Positions 35,646 to 44,675 of a stretch of 52,461 nt of DNA are shown here, piece after piece. This stretch comes from Prochlorococcus sp. AG-402-P16 (lineage in GTDB: Bacteria; Cyanobacteriota; Cyanobacteriia; PCC-6307; Cyanobiaceae). A program made the translations under genes and the position numbers. The first letter of the stretch is position 1; the number at the start of each line of letters is the position of its first letter. The stretch lies in the NCBI GenBank assembly GCA_003216295.1, contig QCJB01000011.1, forward strand, positions 1-52,461. Reading direction: 5' to 3'. Under the pieces are notes generated by a model that made no database searches, had not been told where the DNA came from, and was given only the letters and a program-made list of their open reading frames with translations.

Positions 35646-37155
35646 AGATAGGAATCCTTAAATGTCTACCTTTATTTTTCATTAATTGTCTGACAACCAT
35701 CAAAGCTGATTGGCTCACCCCAGCAGTACCTTCACCAGGATAAATCGAGTCACCACAAAGCCATAAACCATGAAGGGGAGTTCTGCTTGACAAGCCAAAT
35801 GGGCCAAATTGAGACGGATGTTGACCAAGCCCCCCAACTATTCCACGAGGACGTCCTGTCCATCTTTCAAAGCTTCTTGGAGTAGAAAATTCTTGATGAG
35901 ACCAGCTATTTTCTGTCAACCTAAAATGATTATTTATGATAGTTGTAATCTGTTTAGCTACGATATCTTTTTTTATAGAATAAGATTGACTATCTAAATT
36001 AGACCATTGATCAATATCAACGAATATACTTGCAATCAATGTAGCCATCCCTACTGGTGCACGTTGATCATTTTCCATGCTTATAGAAATAAATAAAGAA
36101 CCAAACTGCTTATCAAATAATTGAATATGACCTGGACAATCAACTGGCAACTCAGCACGACCAAGAGCCCCATAAAAGACCAGTGCACCACTTGGTTTAG
36201 GTAATTTAGATATACTATTACGATATGTTGTCGATAATCCCCCGTTAACAGGTATTAAATCTAAAAGCGATTGAGGAGGCAAGCTAAAAACAACATCTGA
36301 TGCATTCATAGATATCAAATTCTTTTTTCTATCAACTATATCGACATTAAAAGTATTACTTTTTTTCTCATTAACTATATTAGTAACTCGATGACCAATC
36401 AAAAGCTTTCCTCCATCTCTTAAAAAACTATTTTTCAATAAATCGCTAAGGATTTGCATTGATCCATGAAGATGCCAGAGTCCTCTTGGAGACTGAGCCA
36501 TTTGAAGAACAGTTGCCCCGTACAATGCAGAGGTTCTATTTGCTGGCTCTTGAGAATAGAGTTTTAATTGAAGGTCAAGAAATCGTCGTAAGCGTCTATC
36601 TCTTTGACAACCAGTCATTACAAGCAAGTCTGCAATAGTCAACTTACTCAATACACCTGTTAAAAGATTGGAAGGACGTATAGCTCTAATTAATTGACTC
36701 AAATCCCAAAAATTTCTAAATGGTAGAATTGGATCTCTTTCGACAAATGACCAATTACTTTTATGAATATAAGAACATAATGACCAAAAGATTTCGCTCC
36801 CTGGAAACTGTTTTTGTCTTTCGTTCTCCCACAAGAAGGGATCATGCCATAAATTAATTGGCCTAGTCCCATCACCTAAGACAACACAACATCCAGGATT
36901 TAAAATTTTTGCATTAGGTATAGGAATATCTAAATAATTAAACAAACGATGATGGATACCTCCGATTTCAAGACCTGCAACTTGAGTAGCACCTACATCA
37001 AAGGTATATGGACCTCTTTGAAAAGTTCCTGCACAACCACCTAATTGAGTATGTGCTTCAACCAAAGTTACTTGATAGCCTTCTTTAGCGAGCAAAGCAG
37101 CACTCGTCAAGCCAGCTATCCCTCCCCCAACAACAATGATAGATTCTTCAACCAT
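35638..37155 (-). CDS. crtD: Carotenoid desaturase-like FAD protein, probably CrtD
   Basis: 505 residues. N-terminal dinucleotide-binding IIVVGGGIAGLTSAALLA and EAHTQLGGCAGTFQRGPYTF; C-terminal FAD motif LHGLWLCGDSIYPGEGTAGV. This is the CrtI/CrtH/CrtD flavoprotein family. Length and position near tyrA fit the C-3',4' desaturase CrtD; CrtH (cis-carotene isomerase) is the main alternative. Acts on membrane carotenoids. ATG start at 37155 with an 8-bp overlap to tyrA at the other end. Confidence 0.75.
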   Translation of the reverse strand: MVEESIIVVGGGIAGLTSAALLAKEGYQVTLVEAHTQLGGCAGTFQRGPYTFDVGATQVAGLEIGGIHHRLFNYLDIPIPNAKILNPGCCVVLGDGTRPINLWHDPFLWENERQKQFPGSEIFWSLCSYIHKSNWSFVERDPILPFRNFWDLSQLIRAIRPSNLLTGVLSKLTIADLLVMTGCQRDRRLRRFLDLQLKLYSQEPANRTSALYGATVLQMAQSPRGLWHLHGSMQILSDLLKNSFLRDGGKLLIGHRVTNIVNEKKSNTFNVDIVDRKKNLISMNASDVVFSLPPQSLLDLIPVNGGLSTTYRNSISKLPKPSGALVFYGALGRAELPVDCPGHIQLFDKQFGSLFISISMENDQRAPVGMATLIASIFVDIDQWSNLDSQSYSIKKDIVAKQITTIINNHFRLTENSWSHQEFSTPRSFERWTGRPRGIVGGLGQHPSQFGPFGLSSRTPLHGLWLCGDSIYPGEGTAGVSQSALMVVRQLMKNKGRHLRIPIFN

Positions 37156-37183
37156 AAAAAATTATCAGGTGAGAGTTAGGTGA

Positions 37184-38071
37184 ATGGAGGACTTAATACA
37201 AAAGGCACTTTTAAATTCGAAAAAAGTAAGCAAAAACTTTTTAATAGACAAAATAATTCCCTTGGGAGGAGGGTGTATTCATGATGCTTGGTGCATTCAT
37301 TACCAAAATGGTAAAAAAGTTTTTGCGAAATCAAATGATATTGACAATATTAATATGTTTGAGTTCGAACGTGAGTGTCTTTTAGTTCTAAAAAGATTTG
37401 CTAATGAATCATATATCTGTATTCCTGAACCGCTTGATCTCATAACTTACGAGAATTTATCTCTACTATGCTTGGATTGGATAAATCTAGAACAAACTCA
37501 GCAAAAAATTTTAGGCAAAGGCCTAGCACTAATCCATAAATCATCATCTGAAGAAAAGAATAAAGACTTTGGATGGGGTAAACAAGGTTTCATAGGTTCT
37601 AATGCACAACTTGGAGGATGGGAAAGTGATTGGGGTACATTCTTTGTGAATTATCGTTTGAGACCTCAGCTGATAAAAGCAAAAACCTGGGGAATTGTAA
37701 TTGAAGAATATGAGGAGGTTTTAATATATTTAAGTTCATATTTAAATAACCATCATCCAGAGATCTCATTAGTTCATGGTGATCTTTGGTCTGGTAATTG
37801 TGGAAGTACTGAAAATGGTTTAGGGAGCTTATATGATCCAGCTAGTTATTGGGCAGATCGAGAAGTTGATATCTCAATGACTAAACTATTTGGTGGTTTT
37901 AATTCAGAATTTTATAAGGGCTATGAAGAAATATGGCCATTACATAAATCTTCAAATGATAGGACAGAAATATATAATTTATATCATTTACTAAATCACG
38001 CAAATATGTTCGGCGGATCTTACCAACAAAGCTCTTTAAAAATATTGAAAGACCTAAAATGTCGTTTTTAA
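37184..38071 (+). CDS. Fructosamine kinase family protein
   Basis: 295 residues. The family signature is complete: IIPLGGGCIHDAWCI, KVFAKSN (ATP lysine), FGWGKQGFIGSNAQLGGW, the catalytic loop LVHGDLWSGNCGS with the general-base Asp, and YDPASYWADREVDISMTKLF in which the D binds Mg. FN3K relatives phosphorylate sugar amines on glycated proteins so they detach, a repair reaction. Divergent from the crtD-like gene, 28 bp apart. Confidence 0.9.
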   Translation: MEDLIQKALLNSKKVSKNFLIDKIIPLGGGCIHDAWCIHYQNGKKVFAKSNDIDNINMFEFERECLLVLKRFANESYICIPEPLDLITYENLSLLCLDWINLEQTQQKILGKGLALIHKSSSEEKNKDFGWGKQGFIGSNAQLGGWESDWGTFFVNYRLRPQLIKAKTWGIVIEEYEEVLIYLSSYLNNHHPEISLVHGDLWSGNCGSTENGLGSLYDPASYWADREVDISMTKLFGGFNSEFYKGYEEIWPLHKSSNDRTEIYNLYHLLNHANMFGGSYQQSSLKILKDLKCRF

Positions 38072-38104
38072 CTAAATTTCAGGTCTTTTGTATTTTCTAT
38101 TAGT

Positions 38105-38467
38105 TTAACCTAGGTACTCTTTTTTAAGGTTTTGGACTTTATCAAAAACTGCTGTTCTTTTTTCACTTGTAGTTAAGTTCTGCCAACTCCATTGGCCTAA
38201 AACTACAATTCCAAGAAGCTCTAGTAAACCAGGAAGAATTGGGAAAAAATTGACCGTATCAATAACAACCTTGATTAATACTTGAGCAAGCACAACGACT
38301 GCGATTATTCCAGCAGCCTTTCCATACTTACCCATCTGAGTCCAATCAATTTTGCTCAAAGATTCGTTAACTTTTCCCATTACATCACTGTAACGTTCCG
38401 AAAAATTAACACCTTCAGTTTTGCCAGACTTTGATTCATCTTTAGAATCAGGATTTACATCAGACAT
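38105..38467 (-). CDS. CAAD/CURT1-domain thylakoid membrane protein
   Basis: 120 residues from the ATG at 38467; a GTG two codons upstream is possible. An acidic, polar N-terminus is followed by two close membrane helices (AGIIAVVVLAQVLIKVVIDT and ILPGLLELLGIVVLGQWSWQ) and the amphipathic end KRTAVFDKVQNLKKEYLG. This pattern matches the CAAD domain (found on cyanobacterial aminoacyl-tRNA synthetases) and plant CURT1 proteins, which bend thylakoid membranes. As a stand-alone protein the CURT1-like role is more likely. Confidence 0.82.
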   Translation of the reverse strand: MSDVNPDSKDESKSGKTEGVNFSERYSDVMGKVNESLSKIDWTQMGKYGKAAGIIAVVVLAQVLIKVVIDTVNFFPILPGLLELLGIVVLGQWSWQNLTTSEKRTAVFDKVQNLKKEYLG

Positions 38468-38590
38468 GAACACAAGCTACTAAGCAATTATGGACTGAGC
38501 GTATCGAATTAATTTGATAAATGCCATAGGCTCTATAGAGATAACTCCGAACCAAAATAGAGAGAATGCCGAATCAAATCAATTTTGATC

Positions 38591-39103
38591 ATGAAAATTC
38601 CTAAATACATTGAATTCCACAACCAGACAAATAGTGTTCTCTCTAGATTTTTAAAGGAGGCAGAGCCATTGGAGGGCTGCGCCATATTAATTGGGCAAAA
38701 AAAAACCACATCAACAGATCACAAAAAAAATTTTTGGGAAATAAAACGTATATGGAAATGTTGCAATATTTGGGGTAAACAAGAATCAAGATTAGTTAGC
38801 CAAACTCAAAGCACATTTTCAGAGCAAACAAATCTACAACTATCAAAAAAAAATCGTTTCGAAATAGACCCTAAAGATCAAATTGCAGCTCAAAAATGGG
38901 CAAGGCAAAATAATCTTGAAATTTTATGTTGTGCTCATTCCCATCCCTTAGGTCAAAACATACCTTCCGAAATCGATTTATTTTGGCATAGCCCTCCTGG
39001 CCTTATGGTGATTTCAAACAAAAAGGGAAATTTAAAAGCATGGTGGATTAAAAATAAATTTAGCTTTCATAAAGTGAAAATTCAGATTTCTTCTTTAACG
39101 TAA
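38591..39103 (+). CDS. JAMM/MPN+ metalloprotease
   Basis: 170 residues from the ATG at 38591; a TTG two codons upstream is an alternative. The complete JAMM zinc motif H-x-H-x7-S-x2-D is present (His116, His118, Ser126, Asp129 in AHSHPLGQNIPSEID) and an N-terminal glutamate occurs in EPLEGCAILIG. Bacterial members cleave ubiquitin-like or sulfur-carrier proteins at a C-terminal Gly-Gly or release sulfur-carrier adducts. It ends 23 bp before a ThiF/rhodanese gene, which supports such a role. No ubiquitin-like gene is visible nearby. Confidence 0.88.
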   Translation: MKIPKYIEFHNQTNSVLSRFLKEAEPLEGCAILIGQKKTTSTDHKKNFWEIKRIWKCCNIWGKQESRLVSQTQSTFSEQTNLQLSKKNRFEIDPKDQIAAQKWARQNNLEILCCAHSHPLGQNIPSEIDLFWHSPPGLMVISNKKGNLKAWWIKNKFSFHKVKIQISSLT

Positions 39104-39126
39104 ATCAATAATCCAAACTTTGATTA

Positions 39127-40281
39127 ATGGAGATAACCGAGAATCAAACCAATTTAAGTGCTGAAGAAATTTCTAGGTATGCAAGACATCTAAGTCTTCC
39201 TGAGATAGGTATCAAAGGTCAAGAAAAACTAAAGGTTAGTTCAGTTGCGTGCATTGGCACAGGAGGTCTTGGGTCTCCACTTCTAATTTATTTAGCAGCA
39301 GCCGGAATTGGAAGAATCGGAATAATTGATTTTGATTTCGTTGAAGACTCAAATTTACAAAGGCAAATTATTCATACAACCAATTCTATAGGTGAACTAA
39401 AAACACATTCAGCAAAGAAGCAAATACTCAAAATAAATCCGTATTGTAAAATTGACATATTCGATGAAAAACTAACAAGTATCAATGCCTTAGATATACT
39501 TAAGAATTATAATGTGATATGCGATTGTTCAGACAATTTTCCAACACGCTATCTGATAAATGATGCATGTTTACTACTTAATAAGCCTAATATATATGGT
39601 TCTATAGCAAGGTTTGAAGGGCAAGCAAGTGTATTCAATTTAAAGAAAGATAGCCCAAACTATCGAGATCTAATACCGACACCCCCGCCAAAAGAACTTA
39701 TCCCATCATGCTCTGAAGCAGGAGTAATGGGCATTCTGCCTGGAATTATTGGTATAATTCAAGCAACAGAAGCTATAAAGATTATAACAAATATTGGTGA
39801 TCCACTTGATGGAAGACTGTTAATATTTAATGCATTAAAGATGAGTTTTAAAGAGCTGAAATTGAAATCCAATCCAACAAATAAAAATATCAATAAATTA
39901 ATAGACTATGAAAGTTTCTGTTCAAAGATAAAAATTAAAAATGAAATTGACTTTAATATTCAAAGTATATCTGTTGAAGACTTAAAAATACTACTCAATC
40001 AACCCCTAGACAAAATATTATTAATAGATGTTCGTAATCCAATAGAATATAATCAAGGTTCAATTTCAGGATCAAAGCTAATACCACTTAGTACTATTGA
40101 AAGTGGGGAAGCGATAGATGAAATCAAAAAGTTTTCTTTAAAAAATAATCTTTATATATTTTGCAAAAGTGGAAAAAGGTCATTGCGAGCAATAAAACAT
40201 TTAAAAAAATATAGAATTAGCGGTATAAATATTGAAGGAGGAATTGAAGCCTGGAATAAACATCAAAGAAATTCGAATTAA
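39127..40281 (+). CDS. moeB: ThiF/MoeB-type adenylyltransferase fused to rhodanese
   Basis: 384 residues. E1-like domain (residues 1 to about 265): EISRYARHLSLPEIGIKGQE, nucleotide loop CIGTGGLGSPLLIYLAAAG, DFDFVEDSNLQRQIIHT, CDCSDNFPTRYLINDA and CSEAGVMGILPGIIG. The C-terminal rhodanese (about 280-384) has LLIDVRNPIEYNQGSISGS and the active-site loop FCKSGKRS with its cysteine. Such fusions activate and thiocarboxylate MoaD/ThiS-like carrier proteins; molybdopterin, thiamine, or other sulfur transfer is possible. With the JAMM gene it forms a pair. Overlaps the following opposite-strand gene by four bases. Confidence 0.85.
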   Translation: MEITENQTNLSAEEISRYARHLSLPEIGIKGQEKLKVSSVACIGTGGLGSPLLIYLAAAGIGRIGIIDFDFVEDSNLQRQIIHTTNSIGELKTHSAKKQILKINPYCKIDIFDEKLTSINALDILKNYNVICDCSDNFPTRYLINDACLLLNKPNIYGSIARFEGQASVFNLKKDSPNYRDLIPTPPPKELIPSCSEAGVMGILPGIIGIIQATEAIKIITNIGDPLDGRLLIFNALKMSFKELKLKSNPTNKNINKLIDYESFCSKIKIKNEIDFNIQSISVEDLKILLNQPLDKILLIDVRNPIEYNQGSISGSKLIPLSTIESGEAIDEIKKFSLKNNLYIFCKSGKRSLRAIKHLKKYRISGINIEGGIEAWNKHQRNSN

Positions 40282-41435
40282 TAATCAACTCCCCTTTTTA
40301 AATCAACTCCTTTTTCTGCATAATGCTTATGACAAACCATCTCAGAATGCACACTTGCTAAATCAAAATATATAGGGTGATTTTTACATCTACCTGTAAT
40401 AATAACCTCCGTCTCTGAAGGTTTTCTAAGCAATGTTTGAACAATAGGTTCAACTGGTAAAAGCTCCAAATCAACAGTTGGATTCAACTCATCCAATATC
40501 ACAGTCTTATACAAACCACTTGAAATCGCTGCCCTTGCAATTTCCCAAGCTCTTTCAGCCTCGACATAATCAATAGGCTGTTGTTGCCCCCTCCAAACTA
40601 TCGCATCCCTACCAGATCTAAGATGATCGACCAAATGAGGATAACTCTCTCTAAGAGCTGCAATAGCAGCATCCTCTGTATAACCACTACCACCTTTGAG
40701 CCATTGCAGAATCAATACACGATGACTTTTATCTTGGCTGATCCCTCTACCAATAGCTTGTAAAGCTTTTCCTAAAGCACTAGTTGATTTGCCTTTGCCT
40801 TCACCTGTATATATCTCAATCCCATCAATATTACTCTCAAAAAGGATTTCATCATTATTCATGTCAGGACGCCTATGTGCTTTCATCTCAGAATGGAGTT
40901 CTGCAACCTTAATAAGGGGATTTGGTGCAGCCCTTCCAGTCACTATAATTTCCATACCGTTTGGTCTTGAAGTAAGTGTTTTTACAACGTCTTCAACAGG
41001 TAATAATCCCAAATCAAGAACAGGATTCAATTCATCTAGGACCACAACTGAATATAAGGCACTCGCAATTGCTCCCTTTGCTATGTCCCATCCTCTTTGA
41101 GCTTCTTGGAAATCAAATTTAGTAGATTGATCGGCAGTAAAAAATTCACCTCTCCCAGTTCTAACTTGATCAATTAAATGGGGAAATCCTTGCTGTAAAG
41201 CATCTATGGCTGCATCTTCGTCATATGAACGTCCAGGTCCTTTCAAAAACCTAAGAAGTAAGACTCTGGTCTGTCTTTTCTCACATATTCCAAGGCCTAT
41301 AGTTCTCAAAACCACTCCCAAAGCTGCCTGACTCTTACCTTTACCCTCACCGTCATAAACATGTAATTGTCCATGACTACGTTCCTGGCTTTCCGCTGCT
41401 GTTGTAATCCCTATACCGTTTGATGCCACGATCAA
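40278..41435 (-). CDS. Duplicated cob(I)yrinic acid a,c-diamide adenosyltransferase (CobO/BtuR type)
   Basis: 385 residues made of two homologous halves. Each has a P-loop and the CobA/BtuR pattern: GEGKGKSQAALGVVLRTIGL then LLLRFLKGPGRS, and GEGKGKSTSALGKALQAIGR then LILQWLKGGSGYTEDA; both share V[VI]LDELNP and a [IV]I[IV]TGR element. It adds adenosyl to the cobalt of corrinoids in B12 synthesis. The second half is more like an active enzyme; the first may be divergent. The start is TTG at 41435 or GTG at 41429. Duplicated forms are known in marine picocyanobacteria. Confidence 0.85.
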   Translation of the reverse strand: MIVASNGIGITTAAESQERSHGQLHVYDGEGKGKSQAALGVVLRTIGLGICEKRQTRVLLLRFLKGPGRSYDEDAAIDALQQGFPHLIDQVRTGRGEFFTADQSTKFDFQEAQRGWDIAKGAIASALYSVVVLDELNPVLDLGLLPVEDVVKTLTSRPNGMEIIVTGRAAPNPLIKVAELHSEMKAHRRPDMNNDEILFESNIDGIEIYTGEGKGKSTSALGKALQAIGRGISQDKSHRVLILQWLKGGSGYTEDAAIAALRESYPHLVDHLRSGRDAIVWRGQQQPIDYVEAERAWEIARAAISSGLYKTVILDELNPTVDLELLPVEPIVQTLLRKPSETEVIITGRCKNHPIYFDLASVHSEMVCHKHYAEKGVDLKRGVDY

Positions 41436-41561
41436 AAATTTTATTCTTATGCATGCAACTTAACTTCTTCTCCATAGGAAGTCATAGAATAAGCAAAATA
41501 CATACAAAGATGAGCAAGTTTAAAAGTTACTATTTCAAAAATTTCTTGATCTCATAGAGAA

Positions 41562-42407
41562 GTGTTTTTTAGTCAACTAGAATCTTTAACCGCCTCAGAA
41601 TTAAAGCAATTAACATTGTTGAGGGAGTTTGTTAAAAAAATAGATCAGGTTTGTGTTGCTTACTCGGGAGGTATTGATAGTTCTTTAGTTGCGACCATAG
41701 CCCATGAACAACTAGGTTCCAAAGCTTTTGCGGTTACTGGTGTATCACCTTCTTTAGCCCCATATTTGCTTAAACAAGCACGTCTTCAAGCAGCTTGGAT
41801 AGGTATTAGGCATGAAGAATGCCAAACCGATGAAATAAGTCAGCCAAACTACTATAAAAATCCTGAGAATAGATGCTTTGCTTGTAAACAAGAATTGCAC
41901 AAACATTTAAAACAACTTTCAGAAAAATTCCATAGTGCTCAAGTTCTTGATGGAGTCAATCATGATGATCTTAAAGATTTTCGACCTGGCATTGAGGCAT
42001 CTAATCAAGCAGGAGTTATATCACCTCTAGCCGAACTAGAGATAGATAAAAAATCAATTCGTGCAATTTCTAAATCCTTAGGTTTACCTTGGTGGGACAA
42101 GCCCGCTCAACCATGCTTAGCCTCTCGAATCCCTTTTGGTGAGGAAATAAGCGCGAATAGGCTTGAGCAAATTGCACTAGCAGAAGAATGGATTATTAAT
42201 CAAGGTTTTTCTAAAGTACGGGTAAGAAGTCAAGGACTATCAGCAAGAATAGAATTACCTGAAAATGAAATAGACAACTTTCTTAAAGTGATCGAAAGAG
42301 ATAGAATAGTTAAATATTTTTTATCTTTAGGTTTTAATTCTATTAGTTTAGATCTAGAAGGTCTGATCAGTGGCAAACTTATTAGAGATATAAAAGCTAA
42401 CGGATAA
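41562..42407 (+). CDS. larE: LarE-family ATP-dependent sulfur transferase
   Basis: 281 residues from a GTG at 41562. PP-loop CVAYSGGIDSSLVATIAHEQ, then NRCFACKQELHKHLKQ (cysteines of the family), VLDGVNHDDLKDFRPGIEAS, the LarE/ExsB block KPAQPCLASRIPFGEEIS with the sacrificial-cysteine position, and a C-terminal VRVRSQGLSARIEL. LarE donates sulfur from its own cysteine to make the nickel-pincer cofactor; many cyanobacterial homologues lack larA partners and their product is unknown. No larB/C nearby. Confidence 0.85.
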   Translation: MFFSQLESLTASELKQLTLLREFVKKIDQVCVAYSGGIDSSLVATIAHEQLGSKAFAVTGVSPSLAPYLLKQARLQAAWIGIRHEECQTDEISQPNYYKNPENRCFACKQELHKHLKQLSEKFHSAQVLDGVNHDDLKDFRPGIEASNQAGVISPLAELEIDKKSIRAISKSLGLPWWDKPAQPCLASRIPFGEEISANRLEQIALAEEWIINQGFSKVRVRSQGLSARIELPENEIDNFLKVIERDRIVKYFLSLGFNSISLDLEGLISGKLIRDIKANG

Positions 42408-42445
42408 AAACTTAAACAAAAAATTTTATCTAAATTTTAATTTAG

Positions 42446-42913
42446 TCAGGGATCACGATGCAACATATTGATCCCCATAGGAATCTCTCTATCAATATTT
42501 TTAAAAGAAAAATTCTTAGCCTCAAAATCTTTTGCTAGTAATTTACACGCTTTTTCTGGCATCGTATGATCGCCACATGTGAAAACATCAATGGCAGCAT
42601 ATCCAATCTCAGGCCATGTATGTATTGAGATATGAGACTCAGCCAACAAAGCTAATCCTGTAACTCCCTGAGGGTTAAATCCATGAGTTACCAAATTTAT
42701 TAATGTTGCACCAGCAATTTTAGCTGAAGAGGTGATCGTAACCCTTATGAAATCTTCATCATTAAGCTTAGCCTTATCACAATCATAAAGTTCAAGTATG
42801 CAATGCCTACCAATATTCTCAGCGAAGTCATCATGTAAGTTACTTAAGTTATTTTTGCTTTCAGACGCATACCATCCAGGATTTGGATGCAATTCTGGGA
42901 AGAAAGATTCCAT
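42446..42913 (-). CDS. speD: S-adenosylmethionine decarboxylase proenzyme
   Basis: 155 residues. The self-cleavage site is [11 protein letters not shown], where the Ser after Glu becomes the pyruvoyl group; catalytic residues follow in [10 protein letters not shown] (Cys). The short prokaryotic type makes aminopropyl donor for spermidine. Here it follows recF by 40 bp on the same strand. N-terminal 30 residues ([10 protein letters not shown]) extend the usual length of about 120. Confidence 0.92.
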   Translation of the reverse strand: MESFFPELHPNPGWYASESKNNLSNLHDDFAENIGRHCILELYDCDKAKLNDEDFIRVTITSSAKIAGATLINLVTHGFNPQGVTGLALLAESHISIHTWPEIGYAAIDVFTCGDHTMPEKACKLLAKDFEAKNFSFKNIDREIPMGINMLHRDP

Positions 42914-42953
42914 ATTGATTCATGATTTTCTCCACAATAGCCGACTAGTAGTT

Positions 42954-44054
42954 TCAGCTATTGTGGTTTAGTTGCATCAATTGAGAGTGCCTGACCCATT
43001 CACCTTCAAAAGATTCCAAATGTGTGGCACTTATTAAACACTGATGTTTTTCACCTACGGCATCTAAAAGTAACAATTGCCTTTGGGGATCCAGTTCAGC
43101 CAGAACATCATCTAGGAGTAAAATTGGTGACTCACCATACAAAGTTGTAATTAATTCTAATTCAGCTAATTTCAAAGCTAATACGATGGTTCTTTGCTGA
43201 CCGGCAGAAGCAAAACGTCTAGCATCAACTCCATTTATTAAAAACTGCACATCATCTCGATGAGGACCTATTCGACAATTTCCAGTGTTCTCTTCATCAG
43301 GTCTCATTTCTAAAAGTTGACGCTCAATACTTGCTTTCCAAATTATTTCACTTTCTTCACCTTCAAGTTTACTTCCAGGTAAATAGAAAATATTCAATTG
43401 TTCCTTATCATTGCTTAGATATTGTTGCCAACGTAAAGCTATAGGAAGTAGACGATTTAGTATACGCCTACGTCTTCGATGAATTCTTGTACTTACTAAA
43501 GCCATTTGTACATCGAAAGAATCTAATAAAATATTGCGATCCTTGACTGATTCAATATTAAATTGGCGCCAAAGCTGACTTCTTTGCTTGATTAACCTGG
43601 TGAATCTTCCAATCAAGTCAGAATATATAGGTTCAAGTTGCTGAACAATTCTATCTAGCCAATTTCTTCTTAGAGATGGCTCACCCCGTATCAAGTCCAA
43701 ATCAAGAGCACTAAATACTACGCTTCTTATGGGCCCGATCAAATCAATTTGTCTTGTTAAAAGTTTTTCATTTTTATAAGCTTTTCTACCTCCTTTTCTA
43801 TTTATCTCTAGAGAGAGTTTTTGCTCATCTTCAGTGATTGCCGTCAAGTAAGCCTTATCTTGGTCCCAAAAAATTAAATCCTGATTTCTATTGGATCTAT
43901 GAGAACGCAAACTGGATAATAATTCGACAGATTCTAGAAGATTAGATTTTCCAATTCCATTTGGACCTATTACTATCAAACGATTTTCAGTTAACTCAAA
44001 CTGAAGTCGTCGATAATTTCGAAAATCATTAAGTTCTAACTGGTGAAGCTGAAT
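42954..44054 (-). CDS. recF: DNA replication and repair protein RecF (no canonical start codon)
   Basis: About 366 residues. Walker [17 protein letters not shown] signature [18 protein letters not shown] and Walker [13 protein letters not shown] confirm RecF, which loads RecA at gaps. The first usual start codon in frame is a TTG at 43979, but the frame upstream still encodes the conserved RecF N-terminus ([20 protein letters not shown]). From the in-frame stop near 44117 to that TTG there is no ATG, GTG or TTG. I therefore place the start at ATT 44052-44054. ATA or a nearby ATT are alternatives, or an upstream sequence error. Confidence 0.85.
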   Translation of the reverse strand: MQLHQLELNDFRNYRRLQFELTENRLIVIGPNGIGKSNLLESVELLSSLRSHRSNRNQDLIFWDQDKAYLTAITEDEQKLSLEINRKGGRKAYKNEKLLTRQIDLIGPIRSVVFSALDLDLIRGEPSLRRNWLDRIVQQLEPIYSDLIGRFTRLIKQRSQLWRQFNIESVKDRNILLDSFDVQMALVSTRIHRRRRRILNRLLPIALRWQQYLSNDKEQLNIFYLPGSKLEGEESEIIWKASIERQLLEMRPDEENTGNCRIGPHRDDVQFLINGVDARRFASAGQQRTIVLALKLAELELITTLYGESPILLLDDVLAELDPQRQLLLLDAVGEKHQCLISATHLESFEGEWVRHSQLMQLNHNS

Positions 44055-44133
44055 GTTTCTTTCTGTAATATGTATGTAAGCTAATTTTAATAAGGTCTCA
44101 GTTTTTGACCTTTTTTAATAAGAACCCTTTTTT

Positions 44134-44207
44134 GGGCATGTAGCTCAGTTGGATAGAGCATCAGATTCCGGTTCTGAGAGTCGGGGGTTCGAGTCCCTCC
44201 ATGCTCG
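44134..44207 (+). tRNA. tRNA-Arg(CCG)
   Basis: 74 nt. Acceptor GGGCATG/CATGCTC with discriminator G, D arm GTAGCTCAGTTGGATAGAGC, anticodon CCG in the loop TTCCGGT between CAGA and TCTG, T arm GGGGGTTCGAGTCCCTC. CCA is not encoded. No partial copies are visible nearby. Confidence 0.97.
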
Positions 44208-44221
44208 TATAGACAAATTGA

Positions 44222-44674
44222 TCAAAGTTTTAATCCCATTGTTTTAATCCCATTTGGATCCAATAAAAATCCATTAGCTTTTAACGCCTTGATTGAAATT
44301 AATGGAGCCGCCACAGAAATGCTACAGCCAGGCAACTCACGTCTAATAATTTCAATTGCTTTAAAAACTATGATAGACATATATTGCTCTTGTTGATCCC
44401 CTGGCTCAGCGACTAAATCCCACAAATTTGCATTCAAGCCTCTATCACTAGTAACACGAACAAAACCTACAATATTCTCTGAAGTCTTGTGAAGCAGAAC
44501 CAAATAAAAATCGCTACTTTTAAGGGCTAATTTAAACTTCTGTGGTGGATGGGTATCTTGATTACACTTTGACAAGAGTCTGTTTATTTTCTGTACTGAA
44601 ACAATTTCACTTCTAAGAAGAATATAACCCTCAGGGATTTGAGGACATGCATTAAAAGAGTTTCGTCCAAGCAT
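44222..44674 (-). CDS. GNAT-family acetyltransferase-like protein
   Basis: 150 residues. GNAT fold cues: strand-rich NIVGFVRVTSDRGLNANLWD, then LVAEPGDQQEQYMSIIVFKA (acetyl-CoA-binding region, though a clean Q/R-x-x-G-x-G/A is not seen), and late NGFLLDP. Likely small-molecule or protein N-acetyltransferase; substrate unknown. It starts one base after the ppc stop and closes the trpE-gshA-ppc operon. Confidence 0.72.
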   Translation of the reverse strand: MLGRNSFNACPQIPEGYILLRSEIVSVQKINRLLSKCNQDTHPPQKFKLALKSSDFYLVLLHKTSENIVGFVRVTSDRGLNANLWDLVAEPGDQQEQYMSIIVFKAIEIIRRELPGCSISVAAPLISIKALKANGFLLDPNGIKTMGLKL

Positions 44675-44675
44675 A

